From: Eubacteriales bacterium
Lineage (GTDB): Bacteria; Bacillota; Clostridia; Oscillospirales; CAG-382
Direction of reading: 5' to 3'
Assembly: GCA_028701715.1 (NCBI GenBank)
Contig: JAQVQF010000039.1
Span: forward strand, 1-13,911
DNA length: 13,911 nt
In this document: piece after piece, positions 6,957 through 12,935 of the stretch
How positions within the stretch are numbered: position 1 is the stretch's first letter
Layout: every line of letters starts with the position of its first letter
Notes under the pieces: model-generated
Told to the model about the DNA's origin: nothing
The model's database searches: none
Seen by the model: only the letters and a program-made list of their open reading frames with translations
Position numbers and translations under genes: made by a program

Positions 6957-7243
6957 CAATAATTGAATATCACCAACCGTTGAGGCGGAGATAAAGGTAA
7001 TTATGCTCTTACAGAGAGTCCGGGCAGCTGCGAGCCGGGCAGAAAACAGATTATCAAATGGACCGCTGAGGGCGCAGTCAAAGGTATATGCCGCAGGGCA
7101 TAAGCCGAGTATTCTGCGACGCGAGGCACGCGACAGCTGCCGGGAATATATATGTATTCCGCTAAGGGTTTATTAAAACCGAAACAAGGTGGCACCGCGA
7201 TGATATATCGCCCTTGATTCTTTATGGATCAAGGGCTTTTTTG
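6957..7243 (+). promoter_or_regulatory. T-box riboswitch, tryptophan specifier (UGG)
   Basis: This leader RNA binds uncharged tRNA and lets transcription continue when the amino acid is scarce. The conserved T-box sequence AAGGTGGCACCGCG is at 7186-7199. The AGAGAG box of stem I is near 7013-7018. At the stem I base, GGCGG (6984-6988) pairs with CCGCU (7063-7067). The specifier triplet directly before the A and the CCGCU strand is UGG (7059-7061), in the usual 'codon-ACC' context, so the sensed tRNA is tRNA-Trp. The terminator closes the leader at 7210-7242. The downstream Trp-type ABC importer agrees with this assignment. Confidence 0.92.
7210..7242 (+). terminator. T-box intrinsic terminator
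   Basis: GCCCTTGAT (7210-7218) and ATCAAGGGC (7228-7236) form a perfect 9-bp stem with a 9-nt loop, followed by six T. It is the OFF structure of the Trp T-box. The antiterminator would pair the T-box sequence with its upstream complement instead. Confidence 0.9.
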
Positions 7244-7250
7244 TTTATAA

Positions 7251-7410
7251 ACGATTTAAAAACATAGTTTTTAAATCGTAAATCACTGCGAGTGAGATTT
7301 CGCGCGTTTTATCTCCGTCAAAAAAGCTAAGCTTTTCTTCCTCCTCTCAACGCGCGGGACGTGCTAAAGCACGTCTTAAGGAGTTTTTAACCGGGAAACC
7401 CGGTAAAAAA
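7251..7410. repeat. Cluster of six short inverted repeats (hairpin array)
   Basis: About 160 bases between the T-box terminator and the dehydrogenase gene are packed with palindromes. ACGATTTAAAAAC/GTTTTTAAATCGT (7251-7279) is 13 bp with an ATA loop. TCACT-GCG-AGTGA is centred at 7289. CGCGCGTT (7301-7308) pairs with AACGCGCG (7349-7356). AAAAGC-TAA-GCTTTT spans 7322-7336. GACGTGC-TAAA-GCACGTC spans 7358-7375. ACCGGG-AAA-CCCGGT spans 7390-7404, extended by T5/A5 arms. No ORF is present. It resembles a small non-autonomous or REP-like palindromic element, but its identity is unknown. No promoter of quality is visible between it and the gene at 7479. Confidence 0.65.
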
Positions 7411-7478
7411 CAAATTTAATTATACATAAGAGTTCCATTTTATCTATTTTTTGTTTTAAAAGAGGAGCGTACAAGGAA

Positions 7479-8417
7479 ATGTCAATCAGAAAAGTGGCGA
7501 TAATAGGCGCCGGGCATGTGGGTTCGCACTGCGCGTCCGCGTTGGCTTTCCTTCGCGCTGCCGACGTTATAACGCTTGTGGACCGCGACGGCGGGAAAGC
7601 AAAGGCGCAGGCGATGGACGCGGCGGACAGCGTTTCGTTTCTGCCGTATTCCGTGACTATAAAAAGCGGGGAATATTCCGACTGCGCGGACGCAGACATA
7701 ACGGTGATAGCCGTCGGCAAACCCAGACTGCCGGGGCAGACGCGGCTCGACCTGCTCGACGATTCGGTTCATATGGCGCGTGACGCCGCCGCTTGCCTTA
7801 AGGAAAGCGGCTTTGACGGAATTGTAATATCCATCACCAATCCCGCCGACATTATAGCCGACTGTATCCGCAAGGAGCTTCAAAAGGAACGATGGCAAGC
7901 TTTTTCCACCGGTACACTGCTCGACACGGCAAGGCTTATAAGGATATTGAGCGAGCTAACGGGCTGCGGACATGAAAAAATACACGCCTTTGCGCTGGGC
8001 GAGCACGGCGATTCCTCCATGATACCGTTTTCGGACATAACGATAGACGGCGTACCCTTTGACGATATAAAGGGAATTTCGAGAGAACGTGTGCTCGAGC
8101 GTACCCATGGCATAGGAATGGATATAATAAACGGCAAGGGTTCGACCGAATTCGGCATAGGGCTTGCGCTCGCGACGATGGTAAAGGCGATTTTTGATGA
8201 CGAAAAACGCATAATGCCCGCGTCGGTGCTGCTCGAGGGCGAATACGGGCAAAAATCGGTTCATTGCGGCGTGCCCTGCGTTATCGGGCGAAGCGGAATC
8301 GAAAAAATAATCGAGCTGCCGCTCACACCGGAAGAAAAAGAACAGTTAAATCAATCCTGTGATATTATAAGGCAATATATAAACCGCGCGGATAAGCTTC
8401 CGCATATAAAAAATTAA
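7479..8417 (+). CDS. L-2-hydroxyacid dehydrogenase (lactate/malate dehydrogenase family)
   Basis: The 312-residue NAD-dependent enzyme interconverts a 2-keto acid and an L-2-hydroxy acid. Visible features are the NAD fold GAGHVG (10-15), Asp35 selecting NAD, and the mobile loop GKPRLPGQTRLD (80-91) with catalytic Arg89. Substrate-binding Arg152 lies in LLDTARL, and catalytic His176 lies in GEHGDS. The residue at the classic position 102 is Arg83, as in malate dehydrogenases, not the Gln of lactate dehydrogenases. Yet the later GSTEF (Thr223) is lactate-dehydrogenase-like, as is the sequence around it. Specificity is therefore open. It heads the operon under the Trp T-box and precedes the Trp-type importer by 13 nt, so an aromatic keto acid such as indolepyruvate is a possible substrate (inference). 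GAGGAG lies upstream of ATG 7479. Confidence 0.88.
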   Translation: MSIRKVAIIGAGHVGSHCASALAFLRAADVITLVDRDGGKAKAQAMDAADSVSFLPYSVTIKSGEYSDCADADITVIAVGKPRLPGQTRLDLLDDSVHMARDAAACLKESGFDGIVISITNPADIIADCIRKELQKERWQAFSTGTLLDTARLIRILSELTGCGHEKIHAFALGEHGDSSMIPFSDITIDGVPFDDIKGISRERVLERTHGIGMDIINGKGSTEFGIGLALATMVKAIFDDEKRIMPASVLLEGEYGQKSVHCGVPCVIGRSGIEKIIELPLTPEEKEQLNQSCDIIRQYINRADKLPHIKN

Positions 8418-8430
8418 AGGAGTTTATACA

Positions 8431-9447
8431 ATGAAAAAGCATATTATGAAAAAAATATTTATCGCCGTATTCGCGGCTGTTCTGGCCGCAGCCTCTCTTA
8501 CCGGCTGTTCAGATAACGATGAAAAGGGAAAACAAAAGCAAATAACCATCGCCATTGTACAGCCCATGTCTCATACCTCTCTCGACCAGATAAGGGAAAC
8601 GATAATTTCGGAACTCAACGCCGCCGGACGCACTAACATAAAGATAGTAACCTCAAACGCCAACAACGACACCTCTGCGTTGACGACTATTCTTTCCAAT
8701 CACCAGATAGACGGAGTTGACATTGTGATTCCAATCGCAACCTCCACCGCGCAGTCCGCCAAGACTGTATTCGAAGGCACGACCACCCCGATAATATTTG
8801 CCGCCGTATCGAACCCGACCGCGGCAGGACTGACGGGCGACGGATGTCAATATATAACGGGCGTATCGAACAACATACCTTCCGACGAAATTGTCAAGCT
8901 TATAGCTCATTTTCAGGAAGATTATAAAAAAATAGGCTTCGTTTATACCTCCAGCGAGGTCAACTCGGTTTCCACAATCAACGCCGCCAAAGCCTATTGC
9001 GACGAAAATAATATTTCCTATGAGGAAGCTTCCATATCCAATCTTTCCGAGCTTCAGACGGCGGTCGAATCGCTCATTTCAAAGGGTGTGGACGCGCTTT
9101 ATACCGGCAACGACAACACCATAGCTTCCGCCATGGCAACCTACACCGATATCGCTTATTCACACGGCATACCCGTTTACTGCGGCGCCGATTCGATGGT
9201 GGCGGACGGCGGCTTCGCGACGGTAGGCGTCGATTACGTACAGCTGGGCAAGCAGGTCGCCGCTATGGTATTGAAGATAATCGACGGCGAATCGGTGTCC
9301 GCTATCCCTTATGAAACGCTCAACGAATACGCCAGGTTTGTAAACCTTAAGGCGGCAAAGACGCTCGGCATTACCATGGATGAAAGCAAGCTTGAAGGCT
9401 TCGAGGTGCTTGTCGAGGAGGACGGAACCAGCCATTTCGGCGAGTAA
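8431..9447 (+). CDS. trpX: ABC transporter substrate-binding lipoprotein, TrpX-type
   Basis: The 338-residue exported lipoprotein has a Lys-rich N-terminus, a hydrophobic segment (about 8-21) and the lipobox SLTGC with Cys26 as the lipidated residue. The mature protein matches the ABC_sub_bind (COG2984) type, with a typical start ITIAIVQPMSHTSLDQI and a second motif TTPIIFAAVSNPTAAGL. Members of this family next to matching permease and ATPase genes have been predicted to be tryptophan importers (TrpXYZ) from T-box regulation. The UGG T-box upstream supports that here, though ligand identity is inferred. AAAGGAG overlaps the end of the dehydrogenase gene. The protein would sit on the outer face of the membrane and deliver ligand to the permease encoded next. 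Confidence 0.85.
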   Translation: MKKHIMKKIFIAVFAAVLAAASLTGCSDNDEKGKQKQITIAIVQPMSHTSLDQIRETIISELNAAGRTNIKIVTSNANNDTSALTTILSNHQIDGVDIVIPIATSTAQSAKTVFEGTTTPIIFAAVSNPTAAGLTGDGCQYITGVSNNIPSDEIVKLIAHFQEDYKKIGFVYTSSEVNSVSTINAAKAYCDENNISYEEASISNLSELQTAVESLISKGVDALYTGNDNTIASAMATYTDIAYSHGIPVYCGADSMVADGGFATVGVDYVQLGKQVAAMVLKIIDGESVSAIPYETLNEYARFVNLKAAKTLGITMDESKLEGFEVLVEEDGTSHFGE

Positions 9448-9461
9448 AATACAAATTTTCG

Positions 9462-9510
9462 TTAATTGTTAATCGTTAATCGTTAATCGTTAATCGTCAA
9501 TCGTTGATGG
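9462..9510 (+). repeat. Heptanucleotide tandem repeat (TTAATCG)n
   Basis: Seven 7-bp units in tandem lie in the trpX-trpY gap: TTAATTG, four exact TTAATCG (9469-9496), TCAATCG, and a degenerate TTGATGG that merges with the permease ribosome site GGGAGG. The array is short, non-coding and directly upstream of a start codon, so copy-number changes would alter the spacing between the two genes. Confidence 0.9.
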
Positions 9511-9522
9511 GAGGTTTTTTTC

Positions 9523-10494
9523 ATGACATTACTGTCCATGCTGGTTTCCGCGTGTATGCAGGGTATGATATACGCGCCCATGGCGCTTGGGGTATATATC
9601 GCATTCGGCATACTTAACACCCCGGACCTCACCATCGACGGCAGCCTGGTGTTCGGTATGACGGTATGCGCTTATGTGACCATTGCCGGGCATCCCGTTC
9701 TTGCGCTTTTCGCCGGTATGGCGGCGGGTGCCGCCGCCGGGCTTGTCACGGGACTGCTGCAGACAAAGCTGAAAATAAACGCCATTCTTTCCGGAATATT
9801 GACTATGACCGGGCTTTATACGATCAATTATATGGTGCTGGGCGGGCAGTCAAACAGATATCTCCAGTCCGGGACGACCGCCAGCAACACCGTTTTCAAG
9901 ATGTTTTCAAGAACGGTCAATGACATATTCGGTGAAAACGCGGTCGGAGATATCAATCTCCTTCCGCTGATACTGTCGGCGACAGTCACCGCGGCGGCGA
10001 TAGCGATACTCGCCGTGTTCTTTAAAACAAGGCTCGGACTGCAGATACGCGCCACGGGCGACAACGAGGATATGGTGCGTTCATCGTCGATAAACGCCGA
10101 TTTTACCCGCATACTCGGCATTATGACGGCAAACGCTCTTGTCGCGCTTTCGGGAGCGCTGCTCTGCCAGCAGCAGAAATACGCCGACCTGAACTGCGGC
10201 ATGGGCATGCTCGTCGTAGGATTGGCTTCGGTGATTATCGGTCAGGTGCTGTTCGGTAAACGCGGTATAACCGTCGGTCTTATATCCGCCGTGGCGGGAT
10301 CGTTGTTTTACAGAATCGTACTTCAAGTGGCGTATAAAATTGACATGCCGAGCTTCACGGTCAAGCTGCTTTCGGCGATCATAGTGGTAGCCGCGCTTTC
10401 TATGCCGGTGATTAAAAACAAGGTTACAGAGCTTAACGGCCGCAGAGCAAGGGCTTCTTCGGGCAATGAAGGGAGCGGCGGAAATGAGCAGTAG
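9523..10494 (+). CDS. trpY: ABC transporter permease, TrpY-type (BPD_transp_2)
   Basis: The 323-residue integral membrane protein has about eight to nine hydrophobic segments. It matches the COG4120 branch of branched-chain-type permeases, with the cytoplasmic loop LGLQIRATGDNEDMVRSSSI at about residues 183-202 that couples to the ATPase. It forms the transmembrane channel for the ligand bound by the upstream lipoprotein. GGGAGG precedes ATG 9523 by 8 nt, following the heptamer repeat. The hydrophilic, Gly/Ser-rich tail overlaps the ATPase gene by 11 nt, indicating translational coupling. Tryptophan as substrate is inferred from the T-box and gene order. Confidence 0.85.
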   Translation: MTLLSMLVSACMQGMIYAPMALGVYIAFGILNTPDLTIDGSLVFGMTVCAYVTIAGHPVLALFAGMAAGAAAGLVTGLLQTKLKINAILSGILTMTGLYTINYMVLGGQSNRYLQSGTTASNTVFKMFSRTVNDIFGENAVGDINLLPLILSATVTAAAIAILAVFFKTRLGLQIRATGDNEDMVRSSSINADFTRILGIMTANALVALSGALLCQQQKYADLNCGMGMLVVGLASVIIGQVLFGKRGITVGLISAVAGSLFYRIVLQVAYKIDMPSFTVKLLSAIIVVAALSMPVIKNKVTELNGRRARASSGNEGSGGNEQ

Positions 10495-11293
10495 GCTTGA
10501 GCTTACAGGTATATCAAAGACCTTCCAGAAGGGAACTCTCAACGAAAAAGTCGCCCTTGACAATATAACCTTTACCGCGAACCCCGGTGATTTTGTGACC
10601 GTCCTCGGTTCGAACGGAGCGGGGAAGTCCACGCTTTTCAACGCCGTGCTCGGCATCTTTTTAACGGATAAAGGGCGCATTCTGCTTGACGGCGAGGATA
10701 TCACGTTTAAAAAACAGCATAAGCGCGCCGGCGGAATAGGCTGCCTGTTCCAGAATCCTCTGCGGGGAACCGCCCCCAATATGACTATTGAAGAAAATCT
10801 GGCGCTCGCGTACCACAGGCATTCCTCATATTCCTTCTTCGCGGTAAACCGCAGGGACGCGGATTATTTTAAAGAAGTATTATCCACCCTCGGCATGGGG
10901 CTTGAAAACCGCCTGAAAACAAAGATGGGAGTGCTTTCCGGAGGACAGCGTCAGGCGGCGTCGCTGCTCATGGCGACCGTTGCCCGGCCAAAGCTGCTGC
11001 TGCTCGACGAGCATACCGCCTCTCTCGACCCCGCGACCGCCGAAAAGGTGCTTGCCATAACAAAACAGATTGTAGAGCGTGAAAAAATCACAACGCTAAT
11101 GATAACCCACGACATGTCATACGCCCTAAACGCCGGGAACCGTACGATAGCGATGGACGGCGGCAGGATAGTCTTCGATATATCCGGCGAACGCAGGGAA
11201 GCCATGACACCGGACGACCTTATAAAGGCCTTCCGCGAAAACAGCGTTAATTCGCTCGACGACAGAACCGTCCTGACAAAAAAGCCGCTGTAA
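10484..11293 (+). CDS. trpZ: ABC transporter ATP-binding protein, TrpZ-type
   Basis: The 269-residue ATPase subunit has all nucleotide-binding motifs: Walker A GSNGAGKST (42-50), Q-loop Gln90, signature LSGGQRQ (151-157), Walker B LLLLDE (171-176) and switch His209 (ITHD). It belongs with the COG1101 ATPases paired with TrpX/TrpY-type partners. The frame is open from an ATG at 10466. ATG 10484 is preferred because GGGAG lies about 8 nt upstream and the protein then begins at the usual place before the first strand. The start overlaps the permease stop. It powers import at the inner face of the membrane and is the last gene of the T-box operon. A weak hairpin follows. Confidence 0.87.
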   Translation: MSSRLELTGISKTFQKGTLNEKVALDNITFTANPGDFVTVLGSNGAGKSTLFNAVLGIFLTDKGRILLDGEDITFKKQHKRAGGIGCLFQNPLRGTAPNMTIEENLALAYHRHSSYSFFAVNRRDADYFKEVLSTLGMGLENRLKTKMGVLSGGQRQAASLLMATVARPKLLLLDEHTASLDPATAEKVLAITKQIVEREKITTLMITHDMSYALNAGNRTIAMDGGRIVFDISGERREAMTPDDLIKAFRENSVNSLDDRTVLTKKPL

Positions 11294-11294
11294 A

Positions 11295-11316
11295 ATACCG
11301 TTATATTTTACGGTAT
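11295..11316 (+). terminator. Weak hairpin after trpZ, possible terminator
   Basis: ATACCGT (11295-11301) and ACGGTAT (11310-11316) form a 7-bp stem with an 8-nt loop. It is followed by AAATTTG, not a clean T tract, so termination may be incomplete. Confidence 0.4.
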
Positions 11317-11345
11317 AAATTTGTATAATTTGGCGAAAATGACGA

Positions 11346-11374
11346 TTGCAACTTGAGTTATATTAAGATATAAT
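11346..11374 (+). promoter_or_regulatory. Promoter of the pheA leader
   Basis: TTGCAA (11346-11351) and TATAAT (11369-11374) are separated by exactly 17 bp. Transcription would start near 11381, only about 9 nt before the leader ORF's AGGAGG. Confidence 0.75.
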
Positions 11375-11403
11375 ATTATAAATATATTTAGGAGGATACG
11401 TAA

Positions 11404-11640
11404 ATGGAACGTCATAACAGCATAGCCAAAACGCGCGTTCCCGCCGAATCATCGGTACGCGTATCTTTTGTCTCGGGCAGTTTTAAAGACACTTTTGCAA
11501 AGGTGTCTTTTTTCGCGTTTTCTTTTTGGCGTTTGTTTACGTATTACTATTATTACTTTTATTATTATAAAACCGACATTGAATACGTGATGGGAAAATG
11601 CAATAATCGCTGTAAGCCTATGTTGACGGAATACACTTGA
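11404..11640 (+). CDS. Phe/Tyr-rich leader peptide of the pheA attenuator
   Basis: A 78-codon ORF starts at ATG 11404 with a perfect AGGAGG 8 nt upstream. Residues 36-55 contain 15 aromatics (six Phe, one Trp, eight Tyr), including the run YYYYYFYYY at 47-55 (11542-11568). It ends about 36 nt before an intrinsic terminator that lies just upstream of pheA. The enzyme makes prephenate and phenylpyruvate, so aromatic control codons are exactly those expected. In such leaders, slow decoding of scarce aminoacyl-tRNA stalls the ribosome and favours an antiterminator. Here AATCGCT (11605-11611) can pair with AGCGGTT (11677-11683), the terminator's 5' arm, and a ribosome reaching the stop would cover the former. 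The peptide itself probably has no function. It is longer than classic leaders (14-30 residues) and contains a terminator-like hairpin near its middle. Confidence 0.85.
   Translation: MERHNSIAKTRVPAESSVRVSFVSGSFKDTFAKVSFFAFSFWRLFTYYYYYFYYYKTDIEYVMGKCNNRCKPMLTEYT
11485..11513 (+). terminator. Terminator-like hairpin inside the leader ORF
   Basis: AAAGACACTTT (11485-11495) pairs with AAGGTGTCTTT (11500-11510) over 11 bp with a TGCA loop, and T's run on to 11513. It has the full form of an intrinsic terminator. It lies within codons 28-36 of the leader ORF, just before the Phe/Tyr cluster, so it should act only if a translating ribosome is not close behind the polymerase. It could alternatively serve as a pause hairpin. 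Confidence 0.7.
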
Positions 11641-11676
11641 TTCCTTCGATACGGTTACAATAAGCTGTAAGCTGTG

Positions 11677-11710
11677 AGCGGTTCTTTCCATCAGGAAGAA
11701 CCGCTTTTCT
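11677..11710 (+). terminator. Attenuator terminator upstream of pheA
   Basis: AGCGGTTCTT (11677-11686) pairs with AAGAACCGCT (11696-11705), with an added CC/GG pair past a bulged T and an ATCA loop. TTTTCTATATTTATTT follows. It ends shortly before the pheA ribosome site AAGGAG and lies on the pheA transcript, so it is an attenuator and not an end-of-gene signal. Confidence 0.88.
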
Positions 11711-11732
11711 ATATTTATTTAAGGAGAAACCG

Positions 11733-12827
11733 ATGAACAAGCTTCAGAATGCCAGAGAACAGATAGACAGCATCGACGCCGAAATGTCAAAGCTCTTCTG
11801 CCGCCGCATGAAGGCGGCGCGCGAGGCGGCGGAATACAAGCAGGAAAACGGTCTGCCCGTATTCGACAGCTCGCGCGAAGCGGAGGTGATTTTACGCAAC
11901 GCCTCGCTTATAGCCGACGACGAGCTCAAGCCGTATTATATCAGCTTTTTAAAATACAATATGACCCTTTCCAAAAGCTATCAGCACAGATTGCTCGAGG
12001 GCATGAAGATAGCCTACAGCGGCGTTCCCGGAGCGTTCGGGTATATCGCGGCGAAGAGCGTTTTCCCGGACGGTATCCCGGTATCCTACGGCAGCTTCGG
12101 CGAAGCCTACAGAGCGGTGGAGGAGGGAAAATGCGACTGCGCCGTGCTGCCTATCGAAAACAGCTTTGCCGGCGACGTCGCCCAGGTGTTCGACCTTATG
12201 TTTTTCGGTTCGCTTTTCGTGACCGGAATATATGACCTTGAAATAGTGCAGAATCTTCTCGGGAACCAGGGCGCCACGACGAATACCGTCAAGGAGGTTA
12301 TCAGTCATCCTCAGGCGCTGGACCAATGCGCGTCGTATATCGAAAAGCACGGCTATATTCCGGTCGAGGCATCAAATACCGCGGTCGCCGCGAAGCAGGC
12401 CGCTCAGTCGGGCAGAACCGATATCGCAGCAATAGCAAGCGTAGAAACCGCCGTGATATACGGGCTGAACGTGATAGACACCAACATAAACCAAAGCAAT
12501 GCCAACACCACACGATTCGCGGTATTCTCAAGAGCGCAAAACCGCGCCGCGGATACCGACAACCATTTTATCATGTTTTTCACGGTGAAAAACGAAGCAG
12601 GCTCTCTCGGACGCGCCGTTTCGGTCATAGGTGAAAACGGCTTCAACATGAAAGCGCTTAAAAGCCGTCCGACAAAAGAGCTTATATGGGATTATTACTT
12701 CCTTGTGGAAAGCTTGGGCAATATCAACGGTGAAAAGGGCAGAAAAATGATATCGGAGCTTTCGGAGGTATGCAGCAGCCTGAAAATTGTCGGGAGCTTT
12801 GAAAAGGAAATAATGCTTAAAAATTAA
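11733..12827 (+). CDS. pheA: Bifunctional chorismate mutase / prephenate dehydratase
   Basis: The 364-residue enzyme converts chorismate to prephenate and then to phenylpyruvate, the last keto acid before phenylalanine. Residues 1-85 form an AroQ chorismate mutase helix bundle (AREQIDSIDAEMSKLFCRRM, then FDSSREAEV). Residues 91-268 are the prephenate dehydratase domain: AYSGVPGAF, CAVLPIENSFAG, ISHPQALDQC and the catalytic-motif TTRF at 259-262. Residues 278-360 are an ACT domain for Phe feedback, with GSLGRA (290-295) and KSRP (310-313). The last differs from the common ESRP by one residue. AAGGAG lies 6 nt before ATG 11733. It follows an aromatic-codon attenuator and is co-oriented with aroB. 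Length and domain order are normal for the fused family. Confidence 0.96.
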   Translation: MNKLQNAREQIDSIDAEMSKLFCRRMKAAREAAEYKQENGLPVFDSSREAEVILRNASLIADDELKPYYISFLKYNMTLSKSYQHRLLEGMKIAYSGVPGAFGYIAAKSVFPDGIPVSYGSFGEAYRAVEEGKCDCAVLPIENSFAGDVAQVFDLMFFGSLFVTGIYDLEIVQNLLGNQGATTNTVKEVISHPQALDQCASYIEKHGYIPVEASNTAVAAKQAAQSGRTDIAAIASVETAVIYGLNVIDTNINQSNANTTRFAVFSRAQNRAADTDNHFIMFFTVKNEAGSLGRAVSVIGENGFNMKALKSRPTKELIWDYYFLVESLGNINGEKGRKMISELSEVCSSLKIVGSFEKEIMLKN

Positions 12828-12839
12828 AGGAGCGATAGC

Positions 12840-12935
12840 GTGAAAGAACAGAAAAATCAACCGGAAGGCAGGTGCGAGCCCATGCAATCTTTCATTCCCA
12901 TTTGTGCAAGCCTCAAGGCATGGGCATTATTATGA
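12840..12935 (+). CDS. 31-codon ORF translationally coupled to aroB
   Basis: GTG 12840 has AAAGGAG 7 nt upstream, overlapping the pheA stop, and opens a 31-codon frame. Its TGA (12933-12935) overlaps the aroB ATG (ATGA). aroB itself lacks a good ribosome site. An 8-bp inverted repeat, GCCCATGC (12878-12885) and GCATGGGC (12918-12925), would fold the region just ahead of that start. Translating the short ORF would open this stem and deliver ribosomes to aroB. The peptide contains FIPICASLKAWALL and matches nothing I recognise. It is either a coupling leader or a chance ORF in a structured gap. Confidence 0.5.
   Translation: MKEQKNQPEGRCEPMQSFIPICASLKAWALL

Noticed and set aside
7001..7195. 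64-codon minus-strand frame over the T-box
   Set aside because: The region is explained by a conserved riboswitch; the frame has no protein features.
7251..7410. Hairpin cluster as an integron attC site or CRISPR array
   Set aside because: There is no integrase, no repeated unit with spacers and no R'/R'' core sites; each palindrome has a different sequence.
9462..9510. Heptamer array as a plasmid-type iteron origin
   Set aside because: The units are only 7 bp and lie inside a chromosomal-type operon with no Rep gene nearby.
10081..10779. 232-codon minus-strand frame across the permease/ATPase junction
   Set aside because: It is antisense to two well-supported ABC transporter genes; the composition is Arg/Ser-rich as expected for a shadow frame.
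12326..12634. Arg-rich 102-codon plus-strand frame inside pheA
   Set aside because: An out-of-frame shadow of the prephenate dehydratase domain, with no ribosome site.
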